From the NCBI RefSeq assembly GCF_018638295.1, contig NZ_JABTTS010000028.1:24988-88987 (forward strand): DNA of 64,000 nucleotides. Reading direction: 5' to 3'. Both the position numbers and the translations under genes were made by a program. The DNA is from Streptomyces sp. CHD11. Lineage in GTDB: Bacteria > Actinomycetota > Actinomycetes > Streptomycetales > Streptomycetaceae. The notes below the pieces were generated by a model, which saw only the letters and a list, made by a program, of their open reading frames with translations, searched no databases and was not told the origin of the DNA. This document shows positions 60,055 to 64,000 of this stretch, piece after piece; the first letter of the stretch is position 1, and each line of letters opens with the position of its first letter.

Positions 60055-60942
60055 TCAGTGCTCGCGCGGCGCGGGCACCACGCGTTCCACCTCGGGATGG
60101 ACGGTGAGGAGCTGCCGCATCGCGGCCTCGGCGGCCGCGCCGTCGCCGCCCGCGAGGGCGTCGAGGATCCGGCCGTGGTGCGCCAGCGAGGCCTCGGTCG
60201 GCCGCTCACATCCGGCGACGGGACCGCCGGAGACCTGCAGCGCGGCGGACACGATCCCGGAGAGGTGCTCCAGCATCCGGTTGCCCGCGACCTGGATGAG
60301 CAGCGAGTGGAACTCGGAGTCGGCGCGGGCGAAGGTCAGCGCGTCGCCCTGCCCCATCGCGTGCCCCATGATCTCCACCATGTCGGACAGTCGCTGCTGG
60401 ACGTCCTCCCGCCCGTGACCGGCTGCCAGCCGGGCGGCGAGCGGCTCGATCGTCCAACGCAGCTCGCTGAGCTCACGACGCTGGTTGTCACGCTGCGGTC
60501 CAAAGGCCCGCCACTCGATGATGTCCGGATCGAGGAGGTTCCAGTCGCTGACGGGCCGCACGCGCGTGCCGACGTTGGGCCGGGCGCTGACCAGACCCTT
60601 GGCCTCCAGGACACGGAGCGACTCGCGGACGACGGTGCGGGAGACCTCGAAGCGCTGGCCGATCTCCTCCGGCACCAGCGGGCGGTCGGCGCCGAGGTCC
60701 CCGGAGACGATCATCTGTCCCAACTGCTGGACGAGTTGGCCGTGCAGCCCGCGTCCCCGGCTGCCTGCGGCGCGCCGGCTCACACGGCCGAGCTCCGGGT
60801 CCGCGCCGTCCCAGGCGGGGGCCCCGACGCGGTCGGCGGGGGGCGCCTCGCCGAAGGGGTAGCGGTCGAGTTCGCCCGGGCTCGCGAGGCCGGAGTCTGC
60901 GGAGCGGGCGGCGGTCATCATGGTGTGCGCAAGGGTACTCAC
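60055..60942 (-). CDS. whiH: WhiH sporulation regulator (GntR family)
   Basis: WhiH is a GntR/FadR-type repressor-activator needed for sporulation septation in aerial hyphae. The winged helix is at about 95-160 (EEIGQRFEVSRTVVRESLRVLEAKGLVSARPNVG). The C-terminal FCD domain follows (ELRWTIEPLAARLAA, EFHSLLIQVAGNRMLEHL, HHGRILDALAGGDG). The N-terminal 70 residues are the variable arm seen in WhiH. The GTG at 60942 gives VSTLAHTMMTAARSADSG and 295 residues, with AAAGGA close upstream. A TACGATAA element at 61035-61042 (minus) resembles the -10 of WhiG promoters, but I do not see a matching -35. Confidence 0.93.
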   Translation of the reverse strand: MSTLAHTMMTAARSADSGLASPGELDRYPFGEAPPADRVGAPAWDGADPELGRVSRRAAGSRGRGLHGQLVQQLGQMIVSGDLGADRPLVPEEIGQRFEVSRTVVRESLRVLEAKGLVSARPNVGTRVRPVSDWNLLDPDIIEWRAFGPQRDNQRRELSELRWTIEPLAARLAAGHGREDVQQRLSDMVEIMGHAMGQGDALTFARADSEFHSLLIQVAGNRMLEHLSGIVSAALQVSGGPVAGCERPTEASLAHHGRILDALAGGDGAAAEAAMRQLLTVHPEVERVVPAPREH

Positions 60943-61105
60943 GCATCCTTTGTCGGCGCCGCTCCCAACTCCCTTGAGGTCTTTGGTGAAAAGCACACGA
61001 AAGGGTGATCGCTCACCCCGTCGCAATTGACGCCTTATCGTAAAGAAGTGAGCTTTTCGCGATGAGTTGTGGGCACAGGCGGGCTGATACGTTCGCGTTC
61101 GGTCG

Positions 61106-63013
61106 TCATCGGACCCTGTTCCGCAGACCGGTCAGCAGGTACGCGCAGAGCAGCACCGCCAGCGACAACGTCAGTGCTCCGCCCACGGGTTGGGCGATCA
61201 GGCGCAGGACCGCGTCCAGGTGGCGTTCCCCGCCGAAGGGCCAGCCGAGCGGCAGCCCCTCGCGCAACCGCTCCGAGAGGAGGGCCGGGGTGCGCACCGA
61301 CGGCGCGTCCAGCGCCTTGTGCACCAGGGGTACGACGAGGAGGGGCACGGCGACGACCGCGGCGACCCCGGCGGTGGTGGACCGGAAGACGCCCGCCGCC
61401 AGTACACCGGCACAGGCACACCCCGTCACGAGGCCGAGCCACCCCGCACTCAGCGGGAGCCAGTCGGCGGGAACCCCGACGACCTCCCGTCCGTAGACGA
61501 GGTAGAGCACCTCGGCATCGCATCCGATGGTCAGGACGGCCAGCACCAGTGCGGTGACCGAGGCGACGAGGAGTTTCGCGGTCAGCAGCCCCAGCCGCCG
61601 GGGGACGGTGCCGCGGTCCGCCGCCAGCGCCGGGTGCCGGTACTCGTCACCGAAGGCCAGCGCGCCGAGCAGCCCCGCCCCGAGGGCCGCGGGCGGCAGC
61701 GGCAACTCCCGCGGCCAGGCAGCCAGCAGACGCGGCTGCGGGGTGTGCCCGACGCGGGCCAGCAGGACGGCGGTGAGCGCGGACACGAGGAGCACACCGG
61801 CCCCGACGAGGAACCCCGTGCGGACCCCGGTGGCGCGGCGGATCTCGTAGCGCACGGGTCGCAGGGGCCGGGGCGCGGGGCGTACGGAGACGGGCGGCGG
61901 CAGGCCGTCCCCTCCGCCGGAGGAGTGGTCGGCGTGGCGCATGCCGCGGCCTGGCCGCCCCGGGCCGCGCCGGGCGGCCGGCAGGGCGTCCTCGGTACCG
62001 GTTTCCCCGTACGGGTCCCGGTCACCGGGCACGGGAGAGAGGGAGGCCTCCCCGGCCGGGGCGGCGGCCGGTGGCGGCTGGTCACCGTCCGCCGCCGGTT
62101 CCGCCTCGTCCGCGGCCCCTCCGGCCGCCCCGGCACCGGGGCCCATGTCGCCCACCTCATCCGCCAGTCGATGGACGACGATGCCGTTGCGGAACGCCGT
62201 CTCACCGACGTCCGCGCAGGTACTGCCGTAGACGCAGAGGCGGTTGCCGCCCTCCTGTACGACCTCGACGGACCGCTGCGCGGAGCGCGCCTCCTGGGCG
62301 AGCAGTGCCGCGAGCCGCGCGGCGTGCGGGCTGCGCACGGCCACTCGGGGGCGCAGTCTGGTGCGGCGGAAGTCCCCGGCCTCCTGGTCGGCGACGAGCC
62401 TTCCCCCTTCCAGGGTGACCACGTGGTCCGCGATCCGCGCGGCCTCCTTCGGGTCGGCCGTGGTGCACAGCACCGTGCCGCCCTGGTCCGCGTGCGCCCG
62501 GAGCACGCCGTGCAGCCAGTGTGCCTCCCGGGCGGAGAGTCCTTGTCCGGGGTCGTCCAGCACGAGTGTGTGCGGGTCCGGGAGCAGCGCGCAGGCCAGC
62601 CCCAGGCGGCGGTCCATGCCGCGCGACAGGGTGCCGAGGCGTTCGTCGCGCAGGCTCACGAGCCCCACCGCTTCGAGGACTTCGTCGGCACGGCGCCCCG
62701 GGACCCCCGAGGCGGCGCAGAGCATGCGGAGATGCCCTCGGACGGTGCGCGCGGGGTGTCCCGGTACCTCGCCCAGCAGTACGCCGACCTCCCGGGCGGG
62801 ACAGGGGATGCGGTGCAGCGGGCGCCCTCTGAAGTAGGTGATGCCACGCCCGCGTTGGAGTTCGAGCATGAGCCCGAGCGCCGCCGTCTTACCGGCTCCC
62901 GGTGCTCCGAGCAAAGCGGTGACGCGTCCCGCCCGCGCCTCGAAGGAGACGTCGTCGACGGCGGGCGGGAGCTCTTTGCGGGGGCTGCTGGTCAGTCCGA
63001 TGGCCTGGATCAC
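61106..63013 (-). CDS. ABC-transporter ATPase fused to a membrane domain, 635 aa
   Basis: Residues about 1-220 are an ABC ATPase: a P-loop GAPGAGKT, a degenerate signature LSRGMDRRLGLACALL, Walker B LVLDDPGQGLS and a TTADP switch where H is expected. A proline/alanine/glycine-rich linker runs from about 290 to 375. Residues about 390-635 have six or so membrane segments (GFLVGAGVLLVSALTAVLLA and onward). The layout is that of a one-polypeptide, ABC-2-type exporter. The loss of the switch histidine and the altered signature suggest weak or altered ATPase activity. GTG 63013 is preferred over TTG 63022; a TATCTT box just upstream could make it leaderless. Confidence 0.88.
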   Translation of the reverse strand: MIQAIGLTSSPRKELPPAVDDVSFEARAGRVTALLGAPGAGKTAALGLMLELQRGRGITYFRGRPLHRIPCPAREVGVLLGEVPGHPARTVRGHLRMLCAASGVPGRRADEVLEAVGLVSLRDERLGTLSRGMDRRLGLACALLPDPHTLVLDDPGQGLSAREAHWLHGVLRAHADQGGTVLCTTADPKEAARIADHVVTLEGGRLVADQEAGDFRRTRLRPRVAVRSPHAARLAALLAQEARSAQRSVEVVQEGGNRLCVYGSTCADVGETAFRNGIVVHRLADEVGDMGPGAGAAGGAADEAEPAADGDQPPPAAAPAGEASLSPVPGDRDPYGETGTEDALPAARRGPGRPGRGMRHADHSSGGGDGLPPPVSVRPAPRPLRPVRYEIRRATGVRTGFLVGAGVLLVSALTAVLLARVGHTPQPRLLAAWPRELPLPPAALGAGLLGALAFGDEYRHPALAADRGTVPRRLGLLTAKLLVASVTALVLAVLTIGCDAEVLYLVYGREVVGVPADWLPLSAGWLGLVTGCACAGVLAAGVFRSTTAGVAAVVAVPLLVVPLVHKALDAPSVRTPALLSERLREGLPLGWPFGGERHLDAVLRLIAQPVGGALTLSLAVLLCAYLLTGLRNRVR

Positions 63014-63120
63014 CCAATGCAAGATAGCGCGCCAATTCGGGTTTTCCGGGCATAGCGGGGCGTGCTGCGGACCGGACGTGCGCGGCGCCGGGCCTGACGG
63101 TGGGCCGAGCGGTCCCCGCG

Positions 63121-63879
63121 TCAGACCTCGGGACGCAGCATGGGGGGGTTGAGCAGAGTGGCTCCGCCGGCGCGGAAGAGCTGGGCGGGGCGGCCGCCCT
63201 GGCGGGTGGTCGTGCCTCCGGTCGGGACCAGGAAGCCGGGCGTGCCCGTCACTTTGCGGTGGAAGTTGCGCGGGTCGAGCGCCACGCCCCAGACCGCCTC
63301 GTAGACCCGGCGCAGCTCACCGACGGTGAATTCGGGCGGACAGAAGGCCGTCGCCAGCGAGGAGTACTCGATCTTGGAACGGGCGCGCTCCACCCCGTCC
63401 GACAGGATCTGGGCGTGGTCGAAGGCGAGCGGCGCCACCGGCTCGGGGTCCCTGCCGCGACCGCCCCGCTGCAGCAGTTCCCCGACCGGCGCCCAGCGGG
63501 CGTTGCTGGCGTCGCCGCCGGCCCGGGGTGCGGGCAGGTCGGGGGCCAGGGCGAGATGCGCGACGCTGACCACACGCATCCGGGGGTCACGCTCGGGATC
63601 GCCGTAGGTGGCGAGCTGTTCCAGGTGCGCGCCGTTGTCCTGGGCGGGAGCGGCCGGGTCGTGCACCCGCAGCCCGGTCTCCTCCGCCAGTTCCCGGGCC
63701 GCCGCCTGCGCCAGGTCCTCGTCGGCCCGTACGAAACCGCCGGGGAGTGCCCAGCGCCCCTGGAACGGCGGCTCGCCCCTGCGTACCGCCAGCGCGCACA
63801 GCTCATGGCGGCGCACGGTCAGTACGACCAGGTCCACGGTGACAGCGAAGGGCGGAAAGGCTGACGGGTCGTAGGGCAT
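63121..63879 (-). CDS. Nudix domain protein with C-terminal winged helix (NrtR-like), 252 aa
   Basis: The complete Nudix box is at about 48-70 (GGFVRADEDLAQAAARELAEETGL), so the hydrolase site is intact. The last 80 residues form the winged helix-turn-helix typical of NrtR-like NAD regulators (FTVGELRRVYEAVWGVALDPRNFHRKVTGTPGFLVPTG). It may bind or hydrolyse ADP-ribose-type nucleotides and control gene expression. An inverted repeat at 63893-63907 lies just before its ATG, suggesting self-regulation. Confidence 0.92.
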   Translation of the reverse strand: MPYDPSAFPPFAVTVDLVVLTVRRHELCALAVRRGEPPFQGRWALPGGFVRADEDLAQAAARELAEETGLRVHDPAAPAQDNGAHLEQLATYGDPERDPRMRVVSVAHLALAPDLPAPRAGGDASNARWAPVGELLQRGGRGRDPEPVAPLAFDHAQILSDGVERARSKIEYSSLATAFCPPEFTVGELRRVYEAVWGVALDPRNFHRKVTGTPGFLVPTGGTTTRQGGRPAQLFRAGGATLLNPPMLRPEV

Positions 63880-63892
63880 GCGGCGATCATAG

Positions 63893-63907
63893 TCGTCTGC
63901 CTGACGA
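63893..63907. promoter_or_regulatory. Inverted repeat before the Nudix/WHTH gene
   Basis: TCGTC-TGCCT-GACGA lies 14 bp upstream of the ATG at 63879. It could be the operator of the Nudix/winged-helix protein; the arms are short, so chance is possible. Confidence 0.35.
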
Positions 63908-63976
63908 TAAACACTCCCTTCGCCGGTCGTATCGACGGCTGGTCCACTTCGGTCCCGCCCTGCCGTCCGCCCGGCC

Positions 63977-64000
63977 GGGGGGGGGGGGGGGGCCCCCCCC
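63977..64000. other. Homopolymer G16 then C8 at the end of the window
   Basis: The last 24 bases are sixteen Gs followed by eight Cs. The sequence just before is normal Streptomyces DNA. A run of this kind at the end of a sequence most likely marks an assembly or read edge rather than a natural tract. Confidence 0.6.

Overview
This 64 kb window is from the chromosome of a Streptomyces or very close relative. Base composition is very GC-rich, GTG starts are common and short stop-start overlaps couple many genes. The right half carries a recognisable Streptomyces core block: hrdB, whiH, parE, parC, ptsH, tdk, a GNAT/acyl-CoA-synthetase fusion acetyltransferase, two M16 peptidases and a CobW GTPase.

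Layout. 0-2 kb: the end of an upstream gene, a rhodanese-type sulfurtransferase and a VOC protein containing a TTA codon. 2-12.3 kb: an accessory cluster I do not recognise as a named system. It holds a 1195-residue SNF2 helicase facing a minus-strand run of an SMC/Rad50-like ATPase without a Walker A, a coupled 140-residue protein, a 710-residue coiled-coil protein with a GrpE-like end, and an Hsp70. A small divergent gene lies in front of the helicase. 12.3-16.4 kb: an XRE/DUF397 regulator pair and two EcsC-family genes. One EcsC gene is cut off head-to-head against the tail of a secreted-protein gene, a probable deletion junction. 16.4-19.7 kb: an IS21-family element with a GNAT passenger gene and an istB interrupted by an in-frame TGA. 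19.8-25.5 kb: an MFS exporter, a TetR regulator, an FMO-SDR fusion enzyme and a PhzF protein. Two matching 22-bp operator-like palindromes tie the TetR gene to its neighbours. 25.6-32.3 kb: a two-component system divergent from a lipoprotein/adaptor/ABC-ATPase/permease operon, with 11-bp-phased direct repeats between them.

32.4-64 kb is mostly conserved housekeeping: thymidine kinase, a phosphodiesterase-like protein, DUF5998, the PatA-type acetyltransferase, HPr, a GntR regulator, an M23 peptidase behind a c-di-AMP riboswitch, the M16 pair, ParC, CobW, an iron-box-controlled sucrase/ferredoxin-like protein, a CitA/DcuS-type two-component system beside an SSS/DUF485 transporter, ParE, a small DUF7455 protein, a trypsin-like protease, HrdB, WhiH, an ABC fusion protein and a Nudix/WHTH regulator. 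The last 24 bases are a G16C8 homopolymer that looks like an assembly edge.

How the genes fit together: the Hsp70 and the GrpE-like protein are a plausible chaperone/exchange-factor pair. Linked to a SNF2 remodeller and an SMC-like ATPase, they suggest ATP-driven remodelling of nucleoprotein, with phage or mobile-element defence as the leading but unproven idea. Functions are inferred from motifs read by eye; no database search was run.
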